NCBI GenBank assembly: GCA_016218715.1
Contig: JACRDG010000099.1
Span: forward strand, 1 to 64,000
Direction of reading: 5' to 3'
DNA length: 64,000 bases
Origin: Desulfomonile tiedjei
GTDB taxonomy: Bacteria; Desulfobacterota; Desulfomonilia; Desulfomonilales; Desulfomonilaceae
Under the pieces are notes generated by a model. The model searched no databases, had not been told where the DNA came from, and worked only from the letters and a program-made list of their open reading frames with translations. The position numbers and the translations under genes were made by a program. Shown in pieces: positions 25,714 through 34,435 of this stretch. Positions within the stretch are counted from its first letter, which is position 1; each line of letters begins with the position of its first letter.

Positions 25714-27507
25714 ATGCAAGAAGATGATACCACCAAGGCCACCAATCTCCCGGATCCCAAAGAGATCGAGAGAGAGATAAACGAGTTCCTGGCCAACAAG
25801 TACGGAAACAGGATCAGGGTCATGGGAACCCAGATCGGCCCGTGGCCCGGAACCGAGGAATCAGGAACGGGTGAGACGGTTCTCGGCGACCGGACTACGT
25901 CGTCGATCCGCTTCGCTATGAAGCCTGCGGAATTGCACGAGTATCTGGACCGTTTCGTCATTCGCCAGGATTCAGCCAAGGAGATTCTCGCCACCAAGAT
26001 ATGTACCCATTTCAATCGCATTCGCCACTACCAGCAGAAGGGTGAGCCAGATGAGCGCGAAGGGATCGGAAGGATCAAGAGCAACATCATCCTCATCGGC
26101 CCTACCGGAGTCGGCAAGACGTATTTGATCAAACTGATCGCCAAGAAGATCGGCGTCCCCTTTGTCAAGGGAGATGCGACGAAATTCAGTGAGACCGGAT
26201 ACGTGGGTGGCGATGTGGAAGATCTGGTCCGAGATCTGGTGCAAGCTGCTGACGGAGACATAGATCAAGCGAAGTACGGAATCATTTACATCGACGAAAT
26301 CGATAAGATCGCGTCATCCGGAAACATCATCGGCCTCGATGTCTCCCGCACGGGAGTCCAGCGGAACCTCCTCAAACCCATGGAGGAAACCGAGGTAGAT
26401 TTGAAGGTGGCTCACGATCCGGTTTCCCTGATGGAGGCTGCTGCCCACTTCCAGAAAACCGGGAAGAGATTGAAACGAACTATCAATACCCGTGACATAC
26501 TCTTTATCGTTTCGGGTGCGTTCGACGGACTCGACGAAATCATATCCAAGAGGATTTCCCGGAAAGGGCTCGGGTTCGAGGCCGTCCTGAAACAAAAGGA
26601 ATATCGCAGTGATGTGCTTCGGGAGGTGAAGTCCGAGGATCTGATCGAGTTCGGGTTCGAATCCGAATTCGTCGGCCGCCTGCCGGTCATTGCAGTACTT
26701 GATGATCTTGACGTTGACGACCTGTACAAGATCTTGAAAAACGAGTACTCTTCCGTGGTGACCGCCAAGAAACAGGACTTCAAATCGTACGGCATAGACA
26801 TTCGCTTTACCAACGAGGCGCTCAGGAGGATCGCCGAACAGGCCAGCCTCGAAAAGACCGGGGCACGTGCGCTGGTGAGCTGTATGGAGCGGCTTCTCGT
26901 CAGCTTCGAGCGGGTGCTCCCATCCTCGGAAGTGAACCGATTCACCGTCACTGATGAACTGGTGGAGAACCCGAGAGGTTATCTCCAGGAAATGCTTGCA
27001 GATGAAAACCATCCGGCCCGCGGCTCGATCTTTGACGCTGTCGACACCGCCGAGAGGGTGGAGCGGTTGGCGGAACTCGATGCACGGTGCGGCGAGTTCC
27101 GGAAGCACTACGGAGACGTCCTCTGCGGAGCCGCGCTCGAAGCCGTCGTCGATGCCGCTATCAAGGAAGGGGTCTCCTCGGAGACCATGTACCAGAAATA
27201 CCTCAAGCTTCAGAACGAGGTGCACGCTTTTGAGGAAGAGTTCTTCCGCCTTTACGGCTTGAAGATCCGATTCTCAATGGACGCCCTCCACGAGTTGGTC
27301 CGGTTGGTGCTCACCGGCTCCGAAGAGGCGCTCATTGTGTGCAGAAAGATCTTTCAGAACTACCACCATGGGCTGAAACTCGTCATGGAACGCTCGGGCG
27401 ACAAGGAATTTACCATTCCGAAAGAGGCCGTCAAGAATCCCGAACGATTCCTGAACGACATGATTCAGAAGACGTACAGCCACCCTGACGCAGAAGCCGC
27501 GAGCTGA
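25714..27507 (+). CDS. ClpX-like AAA+ unfoldase, no zinc domain, duplicated small domain
   Basis: The 597-residue protein has a complete ClpX-type AAA+ module: Walker A GPTGVGKT (129-136), pore loop GYVG (162-165), Walker B IIYIDEID (190-197), an LGF tripeptide (286-288) where ClpX has its ClpP-docking IGF, and sensor-2 GAR (393-395). Unlike ClpX, it lacks the N-terminal zinc-binding domain; about 75 residues of acidic, Gly/Thr-rich sequence replace it. The ClpX small domain (about 359-430, RFTNEAL...ENPRGYLQEML) appears again at about 514-585 (RFSMDAL...KNPERFLNDMI). The ATG at 25714 has AAGG nine bases upstream. An in-frame TTG at 25681 is less likely. It probably unfolds substrates for ClpP; adjacency to bpt suggests N-degron substrates. 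Confidence 0.85.
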   Translation: MQEDDTTKATNLPDPKEIEREINEFLANKYGNRIRVMGTQIGPWPGTEESGTGETVLGDRTTSSIRFAMKPAELHEYLDRFVIRQDSAKEILATKICTHFNRIRHYQQKGEPDEREGIGRIKSNIILIGPTGVGKTYLIKLIAKKIGVPFVKGDATKFSETGYVGGDVEDLVRDLVQAADGDIDQAKYGIIYIDEIDKIASSGNIIGLDVSRTGVQRNLLKPMEETEVDLKVAHDPVSLMEAAAHFQKTGKRLKRTINTRDILFIVSGAFDGLDEIISKRISRKGLGFEAVLKQKEYRSDVLREVKSEDLIEFGFESEFVGRLPVIAVLDDLDVDDLYKILKNEYSSVVTAKKQDFKSYGIDIRFTNEALRRIAEQASLEKTGARALVSCMERLLVSFERVLPSSEVNRFTVTDELVENPRGYLQEMLADENHPARGSIFDAVDTAERVERLAELDARCGEFRKHYGDVLCGAALEAVVDAAIKEGVSSETMYQKYLKLQNEVHAFEEEFFRLYGLKIRFSMDALHELVRLVLTGSEEALIVCRKIFQNYHHGLKLVMERSGDKEFTIPKEAVKNPERFLNDMIQKTYSHPDAEAAS

Positions 27508-27552
27508 TCCCAGCCAACCGACTTCTGCCCCTGACCCTCGCCTGACATCAAC

Positions 27553-27592
27553 GGCTCCTCTTCTCTCTCCCGAAGGAGAGGGAAGGGGAGCC
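27553..27592. terminator. Hairpin downstream of the ClpX-like gene
   Basis: GGCTCC...CTCTCC-CGAA-GGAGAG...GGAGCC pairs over most of 40 bases, 46 bases past the stop. No T-run follows, so it is a stable hairpin and possible terminator or repeat. Confidence 0.5.
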
Positions 27593-27797
27593 TGCCATTG
27601 TCACCTGCATACATGATTGCGCTGGCAAACGAGGAATCCCGATGCCCTCAGGTTACACCCTGGGCCAGAGGGAGAGAAAGATCGCGGGCAAGATGCCGCC
27701 GTAGCGGAGGAGACCAGCCAGGAGAAGCCCTTGGTAGGCTCCTCGAATATTACCGGTTATAAAGCGAATGGTATGGGTGAGATATCGTATTCCCAAC

Positions 27798-27826
27798 AAA
27801 AAGAGGCCCGTCTCTCGCGACGGACC
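27798..27826 (-). terminator. Intrinsic terminator of the Gln-rich protein gene
   Basis: On the minus strand GGTCCGTC-GCGAGA-GACGGGCC forms a stem, followed by TCTTTTTG, 32 bases past the stop at 27858. One U-G wobble is present. Confidence 0.75.
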
Positions 27827-27857
27827 CCTTCACATCTTCAAGTCTGAATCAGATCGC

Positions 27858-29273
27858 CTATGGCTCGCCTATGCTGCTCCTGCCTCTCCCCTGGTCCATG
27901 AGTGCTCGCGGAGACGGACCAACGTTGCCCGGAGAAGAGAAGATCTCTTTCAGCGTATTCCAGAATCCTCCGCCACTCTCTCCTTCTTGTTGCTGAGGCT
28001 GTTGGACCTGGAGCGGTGTCGACTGGCCCGGCTGGGTCTGTTGCGGAATGATGAGAGGCGGCCGCTGCTGACCCTGTTGCTGCGGGTATGCGCCTTGAGG
28101 CTGCATGTACGGCTGCTGTGCCTGACCGGCGGGCTGGGGGTACTGCTGCGGCTGGCCGGGGCCCTGGACCGGATATCCGCCACCCTGGCCGCTTTCCCGC
28201 GATACGCCCAAAAGTTCATAGTAGCGTGCCTGAGCGTCCTTGAGTCTTTCGTAGGCCTCGGCTGTGGCCTTCTGCTGGTATTCCTTCTGAAGCTCCTGCT
28301 GCCGGGCCTCCTGTTCCATCATCTTCTGCTGGGCTCCCGTCATTGCTTGCTGGGCCTGTTGTAGCTCCTGGAGAGCGGCTTGCTGTTGCGCTGCGAGGCC
28401 TGCTGCTCTCTGCCGGGCCACTGCGCGTTCGTACGCCTTCTCTTGCGCCTGGCGTACTTCAGGATCCTGGCTGTAAGCCGGCTGGCCCTGAGCAGCCTGA
28501 GCCGCCTGGGGAGCTTGGCCGTAACCCTGCGGATAGTTCGCGTACTGACCTGCCGGATAAGCTCCAGCTTGCTGCTGTTGCGGGTAAGCCTGCGGCTGAT
28601 ACCCAGGTTGCTGATACCCCTGAGGGCTGGGCTGCTGGTAAGCCTGCGGCTGCTGGTAAGCTTGCGGCTGCTGGTAAGCCTGGGGCTGCTGATAAGCTTG
28701 CTGCTGCTGGTAATCCGCGGCTTTTTGCTTTGCGCTCAATCGCCGTTTCTTCTTGGGCGTGGGCTGCTGGGGCTGTTCCATCTGTTGCGGAACTCCGCCC
28801 TGTGCATAACCGGCAGGAGCCTGGGGCTGCTGATACTGTTGCTGATACTGTTGTGGGGAAGCTTGCTGATATTGCTGTTGATAGGGCTGCTGATACGGTT
28901 GCTGATACCCCTGGGGCGCCTGTTGAGCCCCGTAATCGTACATGCTCCCGGCCTGAGTCGCCGCGGCTTCGGGAGAGGTGGCAGCGCTGGAGCCCGAGGC
29001 CGGATAATAGCTCGTGACCGGGGCTGATCCGGGGTAGTTCCCGGTTATGGAGTAGTAACCGCCTTCCCGCTGAAGATTGTCGAGGTAGTTGTGCCAATAC
29101 GGATAGTACACGGGCGGCTGACTTGGATCGAAGCTACCGGAGGGGGTTTGCATGAAGGTGGAAGAGTCGCCCCCGTAATATCCTGGCCCGCCCGCTCCCT
29201 GGCCCAGGGCAGGCACGACCGAGAGCAGCAGGCTCAAGATAGCGCCCGTAAGGAGCATCCATTTTTTTCCCAT
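27858..29273 (-). CDS. Exported Gln/Pro/Tyr-rich repeat protein
   Basis: The 471-residue product has a signal peptide (WMLLTGAILSLLLSVVPALG) and then mostly low-complexity sequence. Tyr/Gln/Pro-rich stretches dominate residues 60-250, with six-residue tandem units of the PQAYQQ type at about 28620-28700. A Gln/Ala/Glu-rich helical stretch, likely coiled coil, covers about 270-350 (QQAALQELQQAQQAM). More PQ-rich tail follows. A basic patch (TPKKKRRLSAKQK) interrupts the repeats. The ATG at 29273 follows AAAGGAG. Such chains are often envelope, wall or aggregation-prone surface proteins; no function is assigned. A terminator follows it. Confidence 0.75.
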   Translation of the reverse strand: MGKKWMLLTGAILSLLLSVVPALGQGAGGPGYYGGDSSTFMQTPSGSFDPSQPPVYYPYWHNYLDNLQREGGYYSITGNYPGSAPVTSYYPASGSSAATSPEAAATQAGSMYDYGAQQAPQGYQQPYQQPYQQQYQQASPQQYQQQYQQPQAPAGYAQGGVPQQMEQPQQPTPKKKRRLSAKQKAADYQQQQAYQQPQAYQQPQAYQQPQAYQQPSPQGYQQPGYQPQAYPQQQQAGAYPAGQYANYPQGYGQAPQAAQAAQGQPAYSQDPEVRQAQEKAYERAVARQRAAGLAAQQQAALQELQQAQQAMTGAQQKMMEQEARQQELQKEYQQKATAEAYERLKDAQARYYELLGVSRESGQGGGYPVQGPGQPQQYPQPAGQAQQPYMQPQGAYPQQQGQQRPPLIIPQQTQPGQSTPLQVQQPQQQEGESGGGFWNTLKEIFSSPGNVGPSPRALMDQGRGRSSIGEP

Positions 29274-29503
29274 CACTATTCTCCTTTCGGCGAATGCAGT
29301 CCGGTAGGGGTTCCGAAGCCATGCAATCCCGAGGCAATCACCTTTGAACAAACCCGCGAAATCACGCGAACCAACCAGAGTAACACAGGTATATTATACC
29401 TTCTTTGGCCAAAAAAGCAAAGCCCAAAAAGCCGGTTCCAGCCGAAATTATACAATGTCAGATACATACGAAAGGCTCAACCGTTGGAGGCGAGCATAGC
29501 CGG

Positions 29504-29764
29504 CTACTTCACTATTTTCAGACGGGTTTTCGATTTCTTCGGTGGCTCGGGAGGCCTGGAGCCCTTCACCTTTTCGTTGAATATCTTATTTTTCACACGT
29601 ACGGAATTGATCATGAAATACACCACGGTCGCCCGTTCCCAGTCGCGAGTGGGAGAGAACTCTGACACCTTCTTCAAGTATTTCTCCTGCAACTGTACCA
29701 GCGAAGCCTCATCCAGATCGAGGACGCGATCGGCCAGCCCCAGTAGTACTTCCTCAATTCCCAC
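29504..29764 (-). CDS. Hypothetical protein (86 aa)
   Basis: The 86-residue soluble frame reads like a real small protein: an acidic helical first half (MGIEEVLLGLADRVLDLDEASLVQLQEKYLKK in its usual order of charged and hydrophobic residues, residues 1-32), FSPTRDWERATVVYFMINSVRVKN, and a basic Lys/Pro-rich tail. No cysteine, signal peptide or known motif. It lies 185 bases downstream of iorB on the same strand. The composition, not a family match, is the reason for calling it. Confidence 0.5.
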   Translation of the reverse strand: MGIEEVLLGLADRVLDLDEASLVQLQEKYLKKVSEFSPTRDWERATVVYFMINSVRVKNKIFNEKVKGSRPPEPPKKSKTRLKIVK

Positions 29765-29949
29765 TGTACCCTCGCAACGCTATTTCCACTCAGCTTAGGG
29801 CTTTTGCTTTCCCAGGTCAAGGGTCGAATGCTGCCCGGGCTCATTCGCCGGCGACTGGCGCGAGATTACCTTGAAAAGAAGCCATGACGGAGAGCCTTAA
29901 CTCCCGCGGAGCGTTGGTGTAAAGGAGACGGATCGTCCCCAGGCTCACT

Positions 29950-30474
29950 TCAGCAAGCCGCAGAGGACTTGGCCGCTTTCACCCCAGCGTCCATTGCCCG
30001 CAGATTCATGGTTCGGACCTGTTCTCGCGGATCGCCCGCGAGCCTGGACCGGAGTTCTTCCACGGAGATGGGAAAACCTCCCACCATCGTGGCGAAGGCG
30101 AGGAGAACCACGTTCTCCAATTGCGTACGGCCCAAATCACGGGCGAGGCCGGCTGCATCGCAACGGAACACACGCGGCTCCGCCGGCAACGGCGAATTCT
30201 CCACGAGAATGCCGTCCGGTGTCAAGTAATGGGCGTTGTTTGGGGTCTCGGCCGATTCCAGCGAAACGAGAAAACCCGCCTGGCCCGGTCTTACCAGGGG
30301 CGAATAAAAGGGGCCGATTCTCACGTGACTATTGATCGAACCGCCGCGGACCGCCATTCCGTGAGTTTCCGAGGTAATGACGCGGAGCCCTTTGCTCGTG
30401 GCTATCTCGCCGATGAGTTTGGTCAGGAACACGATTCCCTGGCCGCCTCTGCCGCACAAAATCAGTTCCACCAT
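29950..30474 (-). CDS. iorB: Indolepyruvate:ferredoxin oxidoreductase beta subunit
   Basis: The 174-residue protein matches the gamma-type domain of 2-oxoacid:acceptor oxidoreductases, with the opening GRGGQGIVFLTKLIGE (residues 8-23) and ETHGMAVRGGSINSHVRIG near residue 36. With IorA it converts aryl pyruvates (indolepyruvate, phenylpyruvate) and CoA to aryl-acyl-CoA and reduced ferredoxin, or works in reverse. The iorA stop precedes this ATG by only three bases, so they form one operon. Length is near normal for the family. Confidence 0.92.
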   Translation of the reverse strand: MVELILCGRGGQGIVFLTKLIGEIATSKGLRVITSETHGMAVRGGSINSHVRIGPFYSPLVRPGQAGFLVSLESAETPNNAHYLTPDGILVENSPLPAEPRVFRCDAAGLARDLGRTQLENVVLLAFATMVGGFPISVEELRSRLAGDPREQVRTMNLRAMDAGVKAAKSSAAC

Positions 30475-30477
30475 GGA

Positions 30478-32304
30478 TCATGCACCTGTAGCCTTGATGG
30501 CCTGTGATGGGCATACCTGGACGCAGAAGCCGCAGCCGGCGCAGATGTCTGCATCGATTTCAATCTTCTTTTCCGCCTTCTCGTACCTGAACGCCGGGCA
30601 TTCGAGGTCCCGGATACAGCTCATGCAGAGGTCGCAGTTCTCATCTACCTGGAATCTGGTCGACGGCATGGTCACGTTCCGCATCCGAACGCACGGCCGT
30701 CGCGCGATCACCACCGAAACGCCTCCGGCTTCGTCAAAGCTGTGCCGGCGTGCCTTCTCGAGGGCACCCCGCATGGACTCGTGATCGTATGGGTCGACTA
30801 CCTCGAGGGATTCGACACCGGTGCCGCGGACCAGTCTTTCCATGTCAATGGGTACCGCGGGAGAGCCATCGGCTAGTTGGTCGCTGGCAGGGGTCGGTTG
30901 GCCTCCGGTCATGGCGGTGATATTGTTGTCCATAATGACCAGCACCATCGGAGTCCTGGTGTGGACCGCGTTGATCAGCGCGGGGACGCCGGCGTGGTAG
31001 AAGGTCGAATCTCCGATGGTGGCCACCACCCTGGTATCTCTTTCGGAGGACCCGCCTCGGGCCAGGCCGCCGGCCATGCCCACCGAAGACCCCATACACA
31101 GGCACGTATCCACCGCGCCCATGTTGATCCCGAGGGTGTAACAGCCGATGTCACCGGAATAGATGGCGCGATCGAACACCTTTCGGATTGCGTAGAAGGC
31201 CGGACGGTGCGGACAACCGGGGCAAAGCGAGGGGCGCCTGGCCTTGATCGTCGGCGCATCCCTCGCCGGCCGGTCAGCGCCCACTACGTTCAGGATGATA
31301 TCTTCCACGAGCTCCGGAACAAGCTCGCCCTGCTCGGGGACGGTACCGGAAAGCCTGCCCAGCACCTTGCGCCTGTCACGAAGCTGGAGTTCCAGCACCG
31401 GGTACGTCTCTTCTACCACGAGGGTACGGTCATAGCGGTCCGCGATCTGCTGCAATGCTTCGGCATGGGCAGGAAACGGAAGATCGACCTTGTACACGTC
31501 TACCCCGGCCAATGCGCCGTTGGCCGTGACCACGTCCCGGACGTGAGACGACACCGACCCGGACGTCACAACCGCGGTTGCTCCACGCGAATCGCCGCAG
31601 ATGAGCACCGGCCTCGCTGCCGGTTCTTCTTCTCGCATCTTGGCGAGCTTCTCGTTGAGTTGCCGGTGAAGCACGAGCCTGAACCGAGGGATCGCGGCCC
31701 AACGGGTCCAGTCTTTCTTAAACGGTCCCACGTCGGCTGGAGCCCGGGGAGTCGTGATGGCGACGTTTTGCCGAGCGTGGCACACCCGAAGGCACGGTCT
31801 CAGCAGTACGGGAACTTCGTACTTCTCCGACAGCTCGAAAGCCTGCATGACCATCTCGCGGGCCTCGGCCGGAGTCCCGGGGTCCAGTACCGGCACCTTG
31901 GCGAACCAGCCGAAGAAGCGACTGTCCTGCTCGGTCTGACTAGAATGGGGGCCGGGATCGTCTGCCACGACAACCACGAGTCCCCCGCGAACCCCGAGGT
32001 AGGCCGCGCTCAGGAACGGGTCCGAGGCCACGTTCAATCCCACCATCTTCATGATAGCCACGGATCGGGCCCCTGAGAGCGACGCCCCGTACGCAATCTC
32101 GAAAGCCACCTTTTCGTTGATCGACCACTCGAGATAGATTGGATGGTTTAGTTCACGCTTCCAACGGACCAGGGATTCGAGCACTTCCGAAGAGGGAGTA
32201 CCCGGGTAGGCAGCTGCCAGGGTGCAGCCGGATTCGATAATCCCCCGTCCGATGGCTTCGTTCCCCATGAGGAACCTGACATCGGCACCGGTTGGCTTGT
32301 TCAT
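30478..32304 (-). CDS. iorA: Indolepyruvate:ferredoxin oxidoreductase alpha subunit
   Basis: The 608-residue enzyme carries the pyruvate-ferredoxin oxidoreductase-type N-terminal domain (FLMGNEAIGRGIIESGC), then AAYPGTPSSEVLE. The thiamine-diphosphate domain shows the PSLCPGCPHRPAFYAI segment and GDIGCYTLG (Mg/TPP motif GDxxC). A C-terminal 8Fe ferredoxin-like domain has CDLCMSC and CAGCGFCVQVCP. It ferments or synthesises aromatic amino acids through aryl pyruvates, linked to ferredoxin. I place the start at ATG 32304; GTG-initiated frames up to 32373 are possible. It is directly followed by iorB. Confidence 0.93.
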   Translation of the reverse strand: MNKPTGADVRFLMGNEAIGRGIIESGCTLAAAYPGTPSSEVLESLVRWKRELNHPIYLEWSINEKVAFEIAYGASLSGARSVAIMKMVGLNVASDPFLSAAYLGVRGGLVVVVADDPGPHSSQTEQDSRFFGWFAKVPVLDPGTPAEAREMVMQAFELSEKYEVPVLLRPCLRVCHARQNVAITTPRAPADVGPFKKDWTRWAAIPRFRLVLHRQLNEKLAKMREEEPAARPVLICGDSRGATAVVTSGSVSSHVRDVVTANGALAGVDVYKVDLPFPAHAEALQQIADRYDRTLVVEETYPVLELQLRDRRKVLGRLSGTVPEQGELVPELVEDIILNVVGADRPARDAPTIKARRPSLCPGCPHRPAFYAIRKVFDRAIYSGDIGCYTLGINMGAVDTCLCMGSSVGMAGGLARGGSSERDTRVVATIGDSTFYHAGVPALINAVHTRTPMVLVIMDNNITAMTGGQPTPASDQLADGSPAVPIDMERLVRGTGVESLEVVDPYDHESMRGALEKARRHSFDEAGGVSVVIARRPCVRMRNVTMPSTRFQVDENCDLCMSCIRDLECPAFRYEKAEKKIEIDADICAGCGFCVQVCPSQAIKATGA

Positions 32305-32369
32305 GGCTTTCTTGTACTCCAGTAGCCAAGAACTGTCAACCGGGGAATCCCCCGAAGACCCGCTTCCGG

Positions 32370-32843
32370 TCAACGCGAAGGCTGCGGAGCGAGATCACCG
32401 TGCATGGCCGTTCCCGATGCGGATTGCCTGCCGCTCCTCGCTTCGACCAGGCTCAACCAGAGCGAAGCGGCAATTCCCCAGACGAGGTTGAAGCCAACTA
32501 CGAACAGAGGGGTCAGCGGACCCAGTTCAGCGCCCAGCATTCCTTTTCCCGCCTGGATCGGGAACACCACAAAGAGTTGAACCAGAGTGGGCGCAATACT
32601 GTAAACCGCTCCGCGCAACACCGGGGAACCCGGCAGGAATCCCAATAGGAACAGCCAACCCCACAATCCGCCCCAGACGATGCGCGGATAGAGCCACTGC
32701 ACGGTCAGTGCAGGAGCGATCTTCACGTCGAACAATGCGGTGATACCGAACGCACCGAATATCCAGATCGCGAGGCCGTTCAGCAGGCCGCCGAGACTGC
32801 CCGCAGCAAAGGTCACGGAAAGCTTCGCCAGTAATTCCTTCAT
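32370..32843 (-). CDS. Polytopic membrane protein, unknown function
   Basis: The 157-residue protein has about four hydrophobic segments (SLGGLLNGLAIWIFGAFGI, IVWGGLWGWLFLLGFL, SIAPTLVQLFVVFP, LFVVGFNLVWGIAASLWL) with glycine-rich packing, and a short basic cytoplasmic tail. The ATG has GGGAGGGAG upstream. I do not recognise the family; glycine-rich four-helix shape recalls small DUF-type membrane proteins. It precedes iorA by 65 bases on the same strand and could share its promoter. Confidence 0.7.
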   Translation of the reverse strand: MKELLAKLSVTFAAGSLGGLLNGLAIWIFGAFGITALFDVKIAPALTVQWLYPRIVWGGLWGWLFLLGFLPGSPVLRGAVYSIAPTLVQLFVVFPIQAGKGMLGAELGPLTPLFVVGFNLVWGIAASLWLSLVEARSGRQSASGTAMHGDLAPQPSR

Positions 32844-33003
32844 GCTCCCTCCCGTTCAATACAGACGTCTCCCTGTCTCACCGCGGCGGATACGTGCTGC
32901 GGACAGAGAGGTCTCGAAGGAAACACCTTCTTATTAGAATTAGATGCAGGACAGGGCGGGAAGAGTCACCGCTGCCGGAAAGACCCGGCACGGTCGGTCG
33001 TGT

Positions 33004-33804
33004 TCACGCGCCGGGGGTTTTACCGGCCGTTCCTCTCACAGCCAGCGTCGGCTCGCGGAAAAGAGCGAACCTTAGCCATCGGAAGGCAAATTCAAGCAGC
33101 GCCGTGTCGTCGTTCCTGAGGGCTACCACAACGGGTCCTTCAACGTCAAACCGTTGCAGGAAGGGGCTGTTGAAGATAAAATCGCGGAATTTCTCCGTGT
33201 TGTAACAGGCCATGAAGAACATCTGCAAATGCTTCTCTTCCAGCGGCACCGCGCGGCCGCGGCTTTTCAATACGTAGAGTTCCATCAGCAGATCGTTGAG
33301 CCGGTTGTACTCCTCGAGGCCCTGATCGGAAAGCCACTCCCGCACCGTCCATAGCCTCGTCTCCTCAAACCCTCTGCAGTGAGCTTCTCTGACCGTGAAA
33401 TAGAACTCCCTGTGGCTCCCGTCCATGGGATGCGAGGTGGAAGCCCTGCCGAGGGGATAGATGCGGCACGCGGCAGGCCGATCCTCATAGAGGGAACACC
33501 CCCGGGGTGTGACAAAGGGGCATTTTCTCTCCCCCTCCGCTTCCATTTGAAGCAGCACCTCAGGAAGTCCGTGCACGGTCCTCCAGCGCACGATCGCGTA
33601 CGTATCGAGGAATTCGGCTGATGTGATGGCCAGCCGCTTCTTCAGGCGCAAACAATCGTACGGTGTGAGCATCAGCTCGAGTTTGGCGCAGCATTCCGTG
33701 AAACACGGCACATGGGGGCCGCATGCGAACTGGAACGTGTCGTCCGCGGAGAGTCGGCGATCCATATCGACCGCGGCGTTGGGGGGTGTTTGTTGTCGCT
33801 CCAT
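33004..33804 (-). CDS. YkgJ-type cysteine-cluster protein
   Basis: The 266-residue protein has the cysteine pattern of the YkgJ/UPF0153 family: CGPHVPCFTECC near residue 28, then CPFVTPRGCSLYEDRPAACRIYPLG at about residues 93-117, which likely holds an Fe-S or zinc site. The C-terminal half is helical, with repeated Glu/Leu stretches and no further cysteine clusters. Family roles are poorly known, and many members are annotated Fe-S oxidoreductase without proof. The ATG has AGGAG upstream. It sits between gmhB and the polytopic membrane protein in a minus-strand group. Confidence 0.8.
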   Translation of the reverse strand: MERQQTPPNAAVDMDRRLSADDTFQFACGPHVPCFTECCAKLELMLTPYDCLRLKKRLAITSAEFLDTYAIVRWRTVHGLPEVLLQMEAEGERKCPFVTPRGCSLYEDRPAACRIYPLGRASTSHPMDGSHREFYFTVREAHCRGFEETRLWTVREWLSDQGLEEYNRLNDLLMELYVLKSRGRAVPLEEKHLQMFFMACYNTEKFRDFIFNSPFLQRFDVEGPVVVALRNDDTALLEFAFRWLRFALFREPTLAVRGTAGKTPGA

Positions 33805-33841
33805 TTAGGCTCCTGTGTATTGCAGCGAGTGATCGATAAGT

Positions 33842-34435
33842 TCAGCGATCTCCGGACTCCGCGGAATGCCCCTCCCCTGAGGCCGCGGTGATTCTTTCGA
33901 GGTACACGGCGAAATCCAGGAGGCTGCGGAAGACCAGATGAGCGTTTCCGTCCTCCTCCTCGGTGATGCGAACCGCGCGAACACCGGCGTTTCGGCCTGC
34001 CTCGACGTCAGCGGGCGAATCTCCAACCATGTACGAACGGCTCACATCGCAATCAAGCTCTTCGACTGCCCTGAGGATCATCCCCGGCTTGGGTTTCCGA
34101 CAGTCACAGGACGGGTCTCCTTCGTCGTGAGGGCAGTGGTACACGCGGTCCACCGCGATGCCGTTCCTGAACAGCACCTCGGCCATATGATCGTGAACTC
34201 TGGCCAGGTCTTCCTCTGTCATGAAGCCCCGCGCGATGCCCCTCTGGTTCGTGATGACCACAAGGAGGTACTCCAATTTCTTGAGAATCGCGAGCGCTTC
34301 GACTGCTCCCGGAATCAGTTCGAACTGCGACGGACCGCTCACATAGTGGTTTTCAGGGAGTTTGACGTTGATCACACCGTCTCGATCCAGGAAGATCGCG
34401 GCGCATGATCCGGTCGAGACCTCAGGGTAGTCCAT
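33842..34435 (-). CDS. gmhB: Heptose 1,7-bisphosphate 7-phosphatase GmhB
   Basis: GmhB removes the C7 phosphate from glycero-manno-heptose 1,7-bisphosphate in ADP-heptose synthesis for the lipopolysaccharide core. The 197-residue HAD-IIIA protein shows DRDGVIN (nucleophile Asp, residues 18-24), the TNQRGIARG loop, the zinc-binding CPHDEGDPSCDCRKPKPGM loop typical of GmhB, and GDSPADV with the acidic pair. The window also holds two GT9 heptosyltransferase-type genes, so the strain likely builds heptose-containing LPS. The ATG at 34435 lacks a strong ribosome site. Confidence 0.92.
   Translation of the reverse strand: MDYPEVSTGSCAAIFLDRDGVINVKLPENHYVSGPSQFELIPGAVEALAILKKLEYLLVVITNQRGIARGFMTEEDLARVHDHMAEVLFRNGIAVDRVYHCPHDEGDPSCDCRKPKPGMILRAVEELDCDVSRSYMVGDSPADVEAGRNAGVRAVRITEEEDGNAHLVFRSLLDFAVYLERITAASGEGHSAESGDR

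Noticed and set aside
26640..26665. tRNA-like T-loop match (ggttcgaatcc)
   Set aside because: In frame within the ClpX-like gene, with no acceptor or anticodon stem around it. Similar matches at 6956 and 24370 were dismissed for the same reason.
28610..28710. Possible CRISPR-like direct repeats
   Set aside because: The units are contiguous 18-base codon repeats in frame within a coding sequence, with no spacers.
30877..32076. 399-codon plus-strand frame opposite iorA
   Set aside because: Antisense shadow of a strongly supported gene in GC-rich DNA.
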